From Actinobacteria bacterium OV320 (lineage in GTDB: Bacteria; Actinomycetota; Actinomycetes; Streptomycetales; Streptomycetaceae): DNA of 64,000 bases. Numbering within the stretch: the stretch's first letter is position 1; every line of letters starts with the position of its first letter. A program made the position numbers and the translations under genes. The stretch spans positions 806,001 to 870,000 of the forward strand of contig LJCX01000027.1 in assembly GCA_001298545.1 (NCBI GenBank), in the 5' to 3' direction. The notes under the pieces were generated by a model. That model was given only the letters and a program-made list of their open reading frames with translations. It searched no databases and had not been told where the DNA came from. This document shows, piece after piece, positions 15,563 to 23,230 of this stretch.

Positions 15563-16111
15563 CTAGCGGCCGCCCGGCCGATGTGCGTCGGAGCGTCCAC
15601 GCTCGTAGCGGCGGACGCGCCGGTAGCCGGTGAGCTGTCCACCGGGATCGAGCTCGACCTGGTAGCTCGCCATCAGGCTCATCGTGTCGGGCACCCGGGA
15701 CAGCTCCAGGACCTCGACGTCCAGGGACCAGCCGTCCTCCGTCTGCTCGAAGGACGAGACGCTCTCGGCGGTCATCCCCGTCAGCTCCGTGAGCTGGGCG
15801 CGCGCCTCGCGCAGCACCTCCATGGGGCTCGGCCGGTCGTCCGCCACGTCGTCCTTGCCTTTCTCGCCCGTCGGAGTCCGCGAACTCCCCGGACTCTGCG
15901 AACGTGGTGATCTCTGCGGTCTCTTCGGTCTCTGTGTCGGTCCCTGTGAACCCTGCGGAGTTCGCGAGGTCCCCGAGGTCCCTGAGGTCTCCGAGGTCTC
16001 CGCGGTCCGTGAGGCTCGTGAACTTTGCGAATTGTGTGATTCAGATGATTCATGTGCGTTACGTGCATTGCGTGACGCATGTGACTGTGCTGTGCTTTTT
16101 GTGTTCACCAT
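15563..16111 (-). CDS. gvpO: Gas vesicle protein GvpO with Ser/Thr-rich N-terminal extension
   Basis: A 182-residue GvpO. The conserved domain is at residues 95-175 (PMEVLREARAQLTELTGM, GWSLDVEVLELSRVPDTMSL, YQVELDPGGQLTGYRRVRRY). Residues 1-90 are Ser/Thr/His/Arg/Pro-rich and unlike the usual short GvpO N-terminus; they are coded by drifting short repeats (GAGGTCTCC-like on the plus strand) with lower GC than the neighbours. The ATG has GAGG five bases upstream. GvpO is a regulator or minor protein required for vesicles in haloarchaea. It is the first gas-vesicle gene, 45 bases after the LigD-type gene. Confidence 0.9.
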   Translation of the reverse strand: MVNTKSTAQSHASRNARNAHESSESHNSQSSRASRTAETSETSGTSGTSRTPQGSQGPTQRPKRPQRSPRSQSPGSSRTPTGEKGKDDVADDRPSPMEVLREARAQLTELTGMTAESVSSFEQTEDGWSLDVEVLELSRVPDTMSLMASYQVELDPGGQLTGYRRVRRYERGRSDAHRPGGR

Positions 16112-16156
16112 GGCCACCTCTTCTTCCGGGTGGCCCAAAGGCTCTTGGCCAAACCT

Positions 16157-17089
16157 TCACGCCCCACGGAGTGCGTCGAGCCGGCGCCTGACCGGGCCCA
16201 GGGCGCGCCCGCGGCCCGTCAGCGCCGCCCAGGGCCGGGCGTGGGCCTGCTCGGCGGCGTCGGCGATGGTCCAGCGGCGCGGCCCGAGCTCCGGGTCGTG
16301 CAGCTGCTCCCAGGTGATGGGCGTGGCGACGGGCGCCCCCGGCAGCGCGCGCACCGTGAAGGGGGCGACGGCGGTCTGCGCGTAGCCGTTGCGCTGCACG
16401 TCCAGGTAGAGCCGGTCGCCGCGGTCCTTCTTCCGGGCGGCCGTGGTCAGCCGGTCGGGGTGCTCGGCGACGAGCAGTTCGGCGGCGTCCCTGGCGAAGC
16501 CGCGCACCTCGTCGAAGCCGTCGCGCCCGTCGACGGGTACGACGACGTGCAGTCCCCGCGAGCCCGTCGTCATCAGGGCCGACGGCAGCCGCAGCTGGTC
16601 CAGGAGCTCGCCGAGCCACTCGGCGGCCTCCCGGACGGCGGCGAAGCCGGAGCCGTCGGCCGGGTCGAGGTCGAAGACCATCAGGTCCGGACGGTCGACC
16701 CGGCCGACCCGGGACAGCCAGCGGTGCAGCGTGAGGCACGCCTGGTCGGCGAGGTAGGCGAGGGTGGCGGACTCGTCGCAGACGGTGTGGCGGACGGTGC
16801 CGTCCTCCTTGGCCACCTCGGCCCGCGGGATCCACTCCGGGTAGTGCTCGGGGGTGTTCTTCTGCATGAAGCGGGGCCCGTCGATCCCGTCCGGGTGCCG
16901 TTCCAGCATCAGCGGACGGCCGCGCAGCTGCGGCACCATGAACGCGGCGACCGACCGGTAGTAGGCGACGAGATCGCCCTTCGTGTACTGCTTCGCCTCC
17001 GCGCCGCCCGGGAAGAGCACCTTGTCCGGCCGGTGGACCTCGACGCTGCGGCGGCCCACCCGCACCTTCCGCACGGCGTCATCGCTCAC
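16157..17089 (-). CDS. ligD: LigD-type polymerase/primase domain protein (NHEJ)
   Basis: A 310-residue stand-alone LigD polymerase domain (archaeo-eukaryotic primase fold). The metal site is LMVFDLDPADG; the second active-site part is MTTGSRGLHVVVPVDG. The start region VRVGRRSVEVHRPDKVLFP is typical. There is no ligase or nuclease domain. Such proteins fill gaps and add ribonucleotides at double-strand breaks together with Ku and ligase, neither of which is nearby. The GTG at 17089 overlaps the transketolase stop as GTGA. Its place between transketolase and gvpO suggests shared transcription. Confidence 0.92.
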   Translation of the reverse strand: MSDDAVRKVRVGRRSVEVHRPDKVLFPGGAEAKQYTKGDLVAYYRSVAAFMVPQLRGRPLMLERHPDGIDGPRFMQKNTPEHYPEWIPRAEVAKEDGTVRHTVCDESATLAYLADQACLTLHRWLSRVGRVDRPDLMVFDLDPADGSGFAAVREAAEWLGELLDQLRLPSALMTTGSRGLHVVVPVDGRDGFDEVRGFARDAAELLVAEHPDRLTTAARKKDRGDRLYLDVQRNGYAQTAVAPFTVRALPGAPVATPITWEQLHDPELGPRRWTIADAAEQAHARPWAALTGRGRALGPVRRRLDALRGA

Positions 17090-18942
17090 GGCGCGATCGC
17101 CTGCTCCACCAGCAGCCGGGCGGACGCGGCGATCGACTCGGCGTCGATGCCCGCGGCGTGCAGCTGCTCGGCCGGGCTCGCCGAGCCGGGCATCGTCCGG
17201 ACGGCGAGCCGCACCAGCCGGGGCACCGGCCGCCCGTCGAGGAAGGCGTCGAGGACCGCGTCCCCGAGGCCGCCCTGCTCGTGGTGGTCCTCCACGCTCA
17301 GCAGCAGGCCGGTCTCCTCTGCGGCCCGGCGCAGCGTGGCCCGGTCGACGGGCTTGACCGAGTACAGGTCGATCACCCGGGCCGCGATGCCCTCGCCGTC
17401 GAGCGCCTCGGCGGCCTTCAGCGCCTCGTGCACGGTGACGCCGGCCGCGACGATCGTCAGCCGGTCCCGGTCGGAGGAGCGCAGCACCTTGCTGCCGCCG
17501 ACGGGGAACTCCTCGTCCGGCCCGTAGAGCACCGGGTAGGCGCCGCGCGAGGTGCGCAGGTAGCGGACGCCGTCCAGGCCCGCCATGGCGGCGACGAGCC
17601 GGGCGGTCTGGTGGGGGTCGCACGGGTACAGCACGGTCGAGCCGTGCACGGCCCGGAACATCGCCAGGTCCTCCAGACCCATCTGCGAGGGCCCGTCCTG
17701 TCCGATGGCGACCCCCGCGTGCGAGCCGACGAGGTTGATGCCGGCGCCACTGACCGCGGCCATCCGGACGAAGTCGTGGGCCCGGGTCAGGAAGGCCGCG
17801 AACGTCGAGGCGTACGGCACCCAGCCGCGCGTCGCGAGGCCGACCGCGGCGGCGACGAGCTGCTGTTCGGCGATGTAGCACTCGAAGAACCGGTCCGGGT
17901 ACTCCTTGGCGAAGGCCTCGGCGCGGGTGGAGTCGCTCACCTCGCCGTCGAGGGCGACGATGTCCTCGCGGGCGGCACCGAGAGCGGCCAGGGCCTTGCC
18001 GTAGGCGTCACGGGTCGCCACGCCCTTCTCGCGGTCCTCCCCCTCCCAGCGGGGCAGCACGAGGGGCCCGGTCGGGACGGAGTGCAGCATGCGGGCGTCG
18101 GCCGGCCCGGGAACGCGGACCCGCAGGTCACGGATGCCGCCCAGCTCCTCGATCGCCTCGTCGGCGTCGGGCAGCGGCTTGCCGTGCAGCCCCTCGCGGT
18201 CCTCGACGGACCGGACGCCCTTGCCCTTGAGGGTGCGGGCGAGGATCGCGGTGGGCTGCCCCAGGGTGGAGGCCGCCTCGCCGTAGGCGCGGTCGACGGC
18301 GTCCACGTCGTGTCCGTCGATCTCGATCGTGTGCCAGCCGAAGGCCTGGAAGCGGCGGGCGTAGGCGCCGAGGTCGTGGCCGTGCCGCGTGGGACCGCGC
18401 TGGCCGAGGCGGTTGACGTCGACGATCACCGTGAGGTTGTCGAGGTGTTCGTGGCCCGCGTGCTCGGCGGCCTCCCACACCGAGCCCTCGGCGAGCTCGC
18501 TGTCCCCGCACACCACCCACACGCGGTAGCCGATGCGGTCCAGCCGCTTCCCGGCCAGCGCGATGCCGACGCCCACCGGAAGACCCTGGCCGAGCGAGCC
18601 GGTGGCCGTCTCGACCCACGGCAGCCGCTGCGGGGTGGGGTGTCCCTCCAGCCGGCTGCCGAGTTCGCGGAAGGTCAGCAGCTCCTCGTCGTCGATGGCC
18701 CCGGCGGCCTTGTAGGCCGAGTACAGCAGGGGGGAGGCATGGCCCTTCGAGAGGACGAAACGGTCGTTGCCCGGGTGCGCCGGGCGGTCGAAGTCGTAGC
18801 GGAAGTGGTTCGCGAGCAGTACGGCCATCAGGTCCGCGGCCGACATCGAGGACGTCGGATGGCCGGACCCCGCGGCGGCGGAGGCGCGCACGCTGTCGAC
18901 CCGCAACTGCTGACCGAGTTCGGTGAGTTCGGCGGTGTCCAT
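17086..18942 (-). CDS. tkt: Transketolase
   Basis: A 618-residue single-chain transketolase, short compared with the usual bacterial 660-700 residues and closer to the animal-type form. The ThDP motif is CGDSELAEGSVWEAAEHA (GDS, where GDG is usual) followed by VIVDVNRLGQ. Other hallmarks are SGHPTSSMSAAD, LSKGHASPLLYSAY, the glutamate in FFECYIAEQQLVAAAVG and SHAGVAIGQDGPSQMG. It interconverts pentose-phosphate sugars. The ATG has AAAGGAGA 11 bases upstream and lies four bases after the oxidoreductase stop. A second, housekeeping transketolase is expected elsewhere in the genome. Confidence 0.92.
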   Translation of the reverse strand: MDTAELTELGQQLRVDSVRASAAAGSGHPTSSMSAADLMAVLLANHFRYDFDRPAHPGNDRFVLSKGHASPLLYSAYKAAGAIDDEELLTFRELGSRLEGHPTPQRLPWVETATGSLGQGLPVGVGIALAGKRLDRIGYRVWVVCGDSELAEGSVWEAAEHAGHEHLDNLTVIVDVNRLGQRGPTRHGHDLGAYARRFQAFGWHTIEIDGHDVDAVDRAYGEAASTLGQPTAILARTLKGKGVRSVEDREGLHGKPLPDADEAIEELGGIRDLRVRVPGPADARMLHSVPTGPLVLPRWEGEDREKGVATRDAYGKALAALGAAREDIVALDGEVSDSTRAEAFAKEYPDRFFECYIAEQQLVAAAVGLATRGWVPYASTFAAFLTRAHDFVRMAAVSGAGINLVGSHAGVAIGQDGPSQMGLEDLAMFRAVHGSTVLYPCDPHQTARLVAAMAGLDGVRYLRTSRGAYPVLYGPDEEFPVGGSKVLRSSDRDRLTIVAAGVTVHEALKAAEALDGEGIAARVIDLYSVKPVDRATLRRAAEETGLLLSVEDHHEQGGLGDAVLDAFLDGRPVPRLVRLAVRTMPGSASPAEQLHAAGIDAESIAASARLLVEQAIAP

Positions 18943-18946
18943 CTGG

Positions 18947-20719
18947 CTACCGGTCTCCTTTCGCGTCGCGGGCGTCGCCGCGCTCGGCGGGTCCGGGGTC
19001 GGGCTCGTTCCCGGTGGTCTCGTCGTTCCGCGCGGCCGCCGGTCCGGAACTGTGCCGCCCCACCTCGGGCGTCGGCGAGTCGATCGACCGGGAGCCCTCC
19101 TCCGGCGACGACTGCCCGGTACGGGACCCGCTCCCACCGCCCGAATGCCGTCCCACCTCGGGTGTCGGCGAGGTGATCGACTGGGAGTCGTCCTCCGGGG
19201 AGGGATGATGCTCGCCGGACCCGTCGTTCGCCTTGTCCGCGTCCTTCACGTCGTTCACGTCCTTCACGTCGTTCCCCTCATTCCTGTCGTCCGCGTTCTT
19301 GTCGTACGGGTTCTTGTCGTCCGTGCCGTCCGTGCCGTTCCCGGCGTTCACGTCCTCGTCGGTGGCCGCGCCGGGGCCGGAGGCCGCGGGCTCGTCCCGG
19401 TGGTCCCCGGGTACCCGCGCCAGTTCCGGCGACGCGGTGTCCAGCGGTACCGACCAGGACCGGACCAGACCCAACTGGACGTCCTGCCGCGGGAGCACGG
19501 CGTCCAGCAGCCAGTCGGCGGCGACGCGCACCCGGTTGCCGGGCATGGCGGCGAGATGGTAGCCACGGGCGACGGCCCCGGCCGCGGGGCCGGACAGGTG
19601 GACGCCGAGCGGATTGGCGGCGGCCTGCACCCCGCCCAGGTCCACCACGAATCCCAGGTCCTTGTGCCGGTACGGCCGCAGACCGGCCGCACCGCCGCCC
19701 TCCATGAGAGAGGCGGCGACGTTCTGCCCGGCCACCTTGCCCTGCCGCCAGGCGTGCTGCGCGGTCATCGGCGTGTACTCCCCGGGCCTCTCCAGATCCG
19801 GTACCGCGGCGGCGTCGCCGCACGCGAACACCTCGGGCCTGCCCGGCACCTGGAGCGTCGGCTCGACGAGCAACCGCCCGCGTTCCAAGGGCAGCCCGAG
19901 CGACTCCGCGAGCGGATCGGGCCGTACGCCCACGCACCACGCCAGGGTGCGGGTGTCGACGAACTCGCCGTCGGTCAGCAGGACTCCGTCGCGGGTGGCC
20001 TCCTTGACGGAGGTCCCCATACGCACGTCGACGCCCCGCTCGCGCAGCACCCGGTCGGCGGTGCGGGAGAGCCGTTCGTCCAGCTCGGGCAGGACGCGCG
20101 ACGCGAGGTCGAGCAGCAGCCAGCGCGGCCGTATGCCCCGCCGCATCGGGTGCGCGCGGACCAGCGCGTCGGTGAACAGCTGTCCCTGCGCGGCGACTTC
20201 GGTACCGGTGTAGCCCGCGCCGACCACGACGAACGTACAACGCGCCGTGCACTCGTCGGCGTTCATGCCGGAAGCCGCCAACTCCACCTGCCGGGTGAGG
20301 TGATCGCGCAGGTAGAGGGCCTCGGGCAGGCCGCGGAACCCGTGCGCGTGCTCGGCGACCCCGGGGATGGGCAGCAGCTTGTTGACGCTGCCGGCGGCCA
20401 GCACGAGCCGGTCGTAGCCGAGCGTGCCCTCGTCCCCTTCGGGGTTCGTGTAGTGGACGGTGCGCGCGTCGAGGTCCACGTGCTCGGCCTCGCCCAGCAC
20501 CGGCCGCACCTCGCGCAGGGTCCCCGACAGGGAGACGGTGACCCGCCGCGGCTCCAGGATGCCCGCCGCCACCTGGGGCAGCAGGGGCAGGTACAGGAAG
20601 TAGTCGGTCGGGTTGAGCAGAGTGATGTCGGCCCGGCCCCCGGTCGCCCGCGCCAGGGTCCGGGCCGTCCGGTACCCGGCGAAGCCGGCTCCGACGATCA
20701 CGATGCGGGGACGCCTCAC
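18947..20719 (-). CDS. NDH-2-like FAD/NAD(P)-dependent oxidoreductase with long acidic tail
   Basis: A 590-residue protein. Residues 1-450 are a type II NADH dehydrogenase-like flavoprotein: FAD site RIVIVGAGFAGYRTA, NAD site FVVVGAGYTGTEVA, and the second FAD motif VFACGDAAAVPDL. Residues 455-590 are a low-complexity Asp/Asn/Lys/Gly/Ser tail with two near-copies of SPTPEVGRHS about 27 residues apart and DVKDVNDVKDAD-like repeats. NDH-2 enzymes oxidise NADH at the membrane without pumping protons; no amphipathic anchor is obvious here. The GTG has GGAGG six bases upstream. It heads the super-operon, with a SigB-like promoter 49 bases before the start. Confidence 0.85.
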   Translation of the reverse strand: MRRPRIVIVGAGFAGYRTARTLARATGGRADITLLNPTDYFLYLPLLPQVAAGILEPRRVTVSLSGTLREVRPVLGEAEHVDLDARTVHYTNPEGDEGTLGYDRLVLAAGSVNKLLPIPGVAEHAHGFRGLPEALYLRDHLTRQVELAASGMNADECTARCTFVVVGAGYTGTEVAAQGQLFTDALVRAHPMRRGIRPRWLLLDLASRVLPELDERLSRTADRVLRERGVDVRMGTSVKEATRDGVLLTDGEFVDTRTLAWCVGVRPDPLAESLGLPLERGRLLVEPTLQVPGRPEVFACGDAAAVPDLERPGEYTPMTAQHAWRQGKVAGQNVAASLMEGGGAAGLRPYRHKDLGFVVDLGGVQAAANPLGVHLSGPAAGAVARGYHLAAMPGNRVRVAADWLLDAVLPRQDVQLGLVRSWSVPLDTASPELARVPGDHRDEPAASGPGAATDEDVNAGNGTDGTDDKNPYDKNADDRNEGNDVKDVNDVKDADKANDGSGEHHPSPEDDSQSITSPTPEVGRHSGGGSGSRTGQSSPEEGSRSIDSPTPEVGRHSSGPAAARNDETTGNEPDPGPAERGDARDAKGDR

Positions 20720-20767
20720 GGTGGGCCTCCGAAGGGGTTCGGACGGTTGTCGTACGAAGGTTTCCGC

Positions 20768-20792
20768 GTCCCCCTGGCAGAAGCCGCCAAAC
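20768..20792 (-). promoter_or_regulatory. Near-consensus SigB-type promoter, GTTT-N15-GGGGAC
   Basis: On the minus strand GTTT (20792-20789), a 15-base spacer and GGGGAC (20773-20768) match the SigB pattern GTTT-N15-GGGTAC with one mismatch. A start near 20760 would leave a leader of about 40 bases before the GTG at 20719. Confidence 0.5.
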
Positions 20793-20868
20793 GTGCGCCG
20801 GCGTCCCCTCCGGGCGCCCGGTGTCCGCGGCGCGACGGCCCCGGAGGAACCGGGAACGCCCGCACGCG

Positions 20869-20909
20869 CCGGGCGGCCCCGCGACAGCGTGTGCCGCGGG
20901 GCCGCCCGG
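20869..20909 (-). terminator. Strong hairpin after the holin-like gene
   Basis: CCGGGCGGCCCCGCG and CGCGGGGCCGCCCGG form a perfect 15-base stem with an 11-base loop. It lies 52 bases downstream of the DUF1469-like gene (minus strand) and isolates it from the super-operon promoter. Confidence 0.8.
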
Positions 20910-20960
20910 ATGCCGAACACATGACGCGGATACGTCACTTCGGCGGACGTGTACCGCCCG

Positions 20961-21461
20961 TCAGGCCCGGTGCGGGCTCTCGGGATCGATGTCGTCGGCG
21001 CGCGGCGCCCCGCCCGGTTCCGGCACCTGGGCGCCGGGCGCGGTCGGCGGCATCGGCGGGTACGGCAGCCCGGTACCACCGGGCGGTCCGGCCGGCGGCG
21101 TACCGCCGATGACCCGGCCGGGGCCCTTGTCCGGTGCGGCCTCGAGCCCGGCCGTGGGCGGGGACGACGCGTGCGGCTTGGCGGCACCCCGCAGCAGGTA
21201 CGCCACCACTGCGAGGATCGCGGCGGTGATCAGCGCCGCGGCCCAGTCCGGCAGCCCGATGCCGAGGGCGAGCCCCACCGCGAGGGCGACGGCCGCGCCC
21301 GCGTAGAGGGCGACGGCGCCGGACGCCGCGTAGAGCATGGCCGTACGGCGCTGCTTGCGGGTCTGCTCGCGCAGCTCCTCGCGGATCGTCTCGCGCGCCA
21401 CCTGCGCAAGCTCGTCGACCAGATGCTTGTCCAGATGCTCCAGGTGATCCATGCGCTCCAT
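20961..21461 (-). CDS. Putative phage-holin-like / DUF1469-type membrane protein
   Basis: A 166-residue protein. An N-terminal amphipathic helix (VDELAQVARETIREELRE) leads to two membrane segments (AVALYAGAAVALAVGLAL and WAAALITAAILAVVAYLL). A Pro/Gly-rich cytoplasmic or exterior tail follows. This pattern matches the actinobacterial holin superfamily III (DUF1469) proteins, which are not lysis holins and have no firm function. ATG codons at 21461 and 21452 are both possible. A GTTA-N15-GGGTAC match lies just upstream and would give a near-leaderless transcript. Confidence 0.75.
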   Translation of the reverse strand: MERMDHLEHLDKHLVDELAQVARETIREELREQTRKQRRTAMLYAASGAVALYAGAAVALAVGLALGIGLPDWAAALITAAILAVVAYLLRGAAKPHASSPPTAGLEAAPDKGPGRVIGGTPPAGPPGGTGLPYPPMPPTAPGAQVPEPGGAPRADDIDPESPHRA

Positions 21462-21569
21462 GGGCCTCGGGTACCCGCTGTCATGGACGCTTAACTCCAC
21501 GGACCGGGCGCCGGGGAGGGGCCGGGCGGGGATCGGGTGAAGGGATCACCTCACCGCGGCCGCCCCAAC

Positions 21570-21582
21570 TAGGCTCGTCCGC
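21570..21582 (+). promoter_or_regulatory. Leaderless-type -10 element before the VOC gene
   Basis: TAGGCT at 21570-21575 lies seven bases before the ATG at 21583, the spacing of leaderless actinomycete mRNAs. No Shine-Dalgarno is present. Confidence 0.5.
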
Positions 21583-21933
21583 ATGGACATTCTGGGAGCC
21601 ACACTGCGTGTCTGTGTCGACGATCTGGAGACCTCGGTCTCCTTCTACGAGCGGCTGGCGGGCACCGGCGCGCTCCGCTTCGAGCGGGGCGGTGTACAAG
21701 TGGCCGCGGTCGGCTGCTTCCTGCTGATGAGCGGGCCTCCGGCCGAGCTGGAACTGCTGCGCAAGGTGGCCGCGACGATCGCCGTCGCGGACGTGGAGGA
21801 GGCCCACCGGACCCTCACCGAGCTGGGCGCGGACGTCATCGCCGGCCCGGTGCCGACCCCGGTGGGCCGCAACCTGATCGCCCGGCACCCGGACGGGGCG
21901 GTGTACGAGTACGTGGACCGGCGCGGGTCGTGA
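21583..21933 (+). CDS. VOC (glyoxalase/bleomycin resistance) family protein
   Basis: A 116-residue single-module VOC protein with paired beta-alpha-beta-beta-beta units: GATLRVCVDDLETSVSFYE, then ATIAVADVEEAHRTLTELGA, and the C-terminal strand GRNLIARHPDGAVYEYVDR. Metal-ligand positions of glyoxalase I are not obvious (a glutamate in YEYV is present). Roles in the family include glyoxalase, dioxygenase and drug sequestration; the substrate cannot be predicted. Confidence 0.85.
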   Translation: MDILGATLRVCVDDLETSVSFYERLAGTGALRFERGGVQVAAVGCFLLMSGPPAELELLRKVAATIAVADVEEAHRTLTELGADVIAGPVPTPVGRNLIARHPDGAVYEYVDRRGS

Positions 21934-22019
21934 GGCGCCTGGCCCGACGAAATTCCGTGGGCGGCGGGCCGTCGCGGACGTAGAGTCGGGCGTTCGACGG
22001 CAGGCACGAAGGAGCGGCA

Positions 22020-22367
22020 GTGAGCGAGCAGCACACCTACCGGGTGATCGTCCGGGGCACCTGGGACGGCCTCACCGACGAGGGCCGGACCCGCCTCCTC
22101 GCCGAGGCCGCCGACCACGGCCTGACGAGCATGCGGTTCACCGAGGAGGGCACGCTGTCGTACGAGCCGTCGCCGCTGAAGCACTTCTCGATGCGCTACG
22201 TGGTGGTGTCGGACGCGGCGGACGGCGAGGAGATGGCGGGCGCGCTCGCCGAGGAGCGCGCCGAGGGGGCGCTGCGGGAGCTCGGCCACGGCTTCACCGG
22301 GCTGCGGTCGACGGTCACCGACCTCGACACGATGAAGATCAACCACAAGTCCGCATCTCGGCGGTGA
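22020..22367 (+). CDS. DUF6204 family protein
   Basis: A 115-residue soluble protein with the pattern YRVIVRGTWDGLTDEGR, FTEEGTLSYEPSPLKHFSMR and GFTGLRSTVTDLDTMKI. It is a small conserved Streptomyces family without known function. The GTG start has AAGGAG six bases upstream, and TAGAGT at 21981-21986 could be the -10. Its 3' end overlaps the convergent acetyltransferase gene by 29 bases, so the two transcripts are antisense at their ends. Confidence 0.82.
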   Translation: MSEQHTYRVIVRGTWDGLTDEGRTRLLAEAADHGLTSMRFTEEGTLSYEPSPLKHFSMRYVVVSDAADGEEMAGALAEERAEGALRELGHGFTGLRSTVTDLDTMKINHKSASRR

Positions 22368-22890
22368 TCGCCCACCGCTCGTGGTCCCGCCACTCCCCGT
22401 CGATGTAGATCATCTTCGGGGAGAAGCCCTCCCGGCGGAAGCCGCAGCCGCGGGCCAGGGCGATCGAGGCGACATTGCCGGGCTGCGCGTTGATCTCCAG
22501 CCGGTGCAGCCGCATCGGTCCGAACGCGTGGCCCACCACCAGGTCGAGCGCCTCGCGCATCAGCCCGCGCCCGGCCGCGTGCGCGAAGGCGCCGTAGCCC
22601 AGCGCGCCGCACTGGAAGCCGCCCTCGACGATGTTGTTGATGTTGACGAACCCGGCGACCGCCCCGTCCTCCAGGGTGCACACGAGGAAGCCGGCCTTCG
22701 ACGGGTCCTCGATCAGCCGGCCCGCGTAGGCCGTGTACGCGGCGGCGGTGGCCGGCGGGAACAGCCACGGGTGGTGCAGATCCTTGCTCTCCCGCGCGCG
22801 GGCGGTGAACTCCGGCCCGTCCTCGTAGGTGAAGTGGCGTATGCCCACACGGGGGCCCTCGGCGAGGTATCGGGATGCGGTGTGCGGCAT
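22339..22890 (-). CDS. GNAT family N-acetyltransferase (RimJ/RimL-like)
   Basis: A 183-residue GNAT enzyme. It contains LVCTLEDGAVAGFVNINNIV, the acetyl-CoA loop region GYGAFAHAAGRGLMREAL and LEINAQPGNVASIALARGCGF, the helix characteristic of RimJ/RimL-type acetyltransferases, followed by GFRREGFSPKMIYIDGEWRD. Such enzymes acetylate ribosomal protein N-termini or amino acids; the acceptor is unknown. The ATG has a -10-like TAGGCT six bases upstream. The 3' end overlaps the DUF6204 gene. Confidence 0.9.
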   Translation of the reverse strand: MPHTASRYLAEGPRVGIRHFTYEDGPEFTARARESKDLHHPWLFPPATAAAYTAYAGRLIEDPSKAGFLVCTLEDGAVAGFVNINNIVEGGFQCGALGYGAFAHAAGRGLMREALDLVVGHAFGPMRLHRLEINAQPGNVASIALARGCGFRREGFSPKMIYIDGEWRDHERWAITAEMRTCG

Positions 22891-22902
22891 CGGGACAGCC
22901 TA
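22891..22902 (-). promoter_or_regulatory. Leaderless-type -10 element before the GNAT gene
   Basis: On the minus strand TAGGCT (22902-22897) is followed by GTCCCG and the ATG at 22890, a six-base gap with no Shine-Dalgarno. Confidence 0.5.
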
Positions 22903-22910
22903 CGACGGGG

Positions 22911-23159
22911 TCACCTGCGCCGTTTCCTGAAATACGAGAAGGAGACGCCGCACAGGACGCCGATGACCCACATCGCCAGCAGCGCCGTCCACAGCGGCAC
23001 CGTCACCTCGGGGATCAGCAGCCGGATCTTCACGGTGCCGGTGTTCTGGAAGATGAAGACCAGGGTGAGGACGGCGAGCGCCAGGACGACGATCCGGCCC
23101 GGCGTCAGCGCTTCGTTCCTGCCACCGCCGTGGGACGCCTTCGTGGTCTTCGGGCTCAT
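22911..23159 (-). CDS. LapA/DUF1049-domain small membrane protein
   Basis: An 82-residue protein with two membrane segments: LTPGRIVVLALAVLTLVFIF and VPLWTALLAMWVIGVLCGV, separated by QNTGTVKIRLLIPEV, the LapA/DUF1049 signature. It ends in a basic tail FRKRRR. In proteobacteria LapA helps lipopolysaccharide assembly; in Gram-positives the role is unknown. It is short but the pattern is strong. Minus strand, between the S66 peptidase and acetyltransferase genes. Confidence 0.85.
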   Translation of the reverse strand: MSPKTTKASHGGGRNEALTPGRIVVLALAVLTLVFIFQNTGTVKIRLLIPEVTVPLWTALLAMWVIGVLCGVSFSYFRKRRR

Positions 23160-23230
23160 ACGACCAGCCTGAGCCCTGCGCCCCGCTCACGCACGGTGAG
23201 GCGCGCCCCCGGGTGAGGCGGGCCGGGAGG

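Noticed and set aside
17090..17881. N-terminal extension of the LigD-type gene beyond 17089
   Set aside because: The extension overlaps the transketolase gene in another frame and lacks homology. The GTG at 17089 gives the usual start and a four-base overlap.
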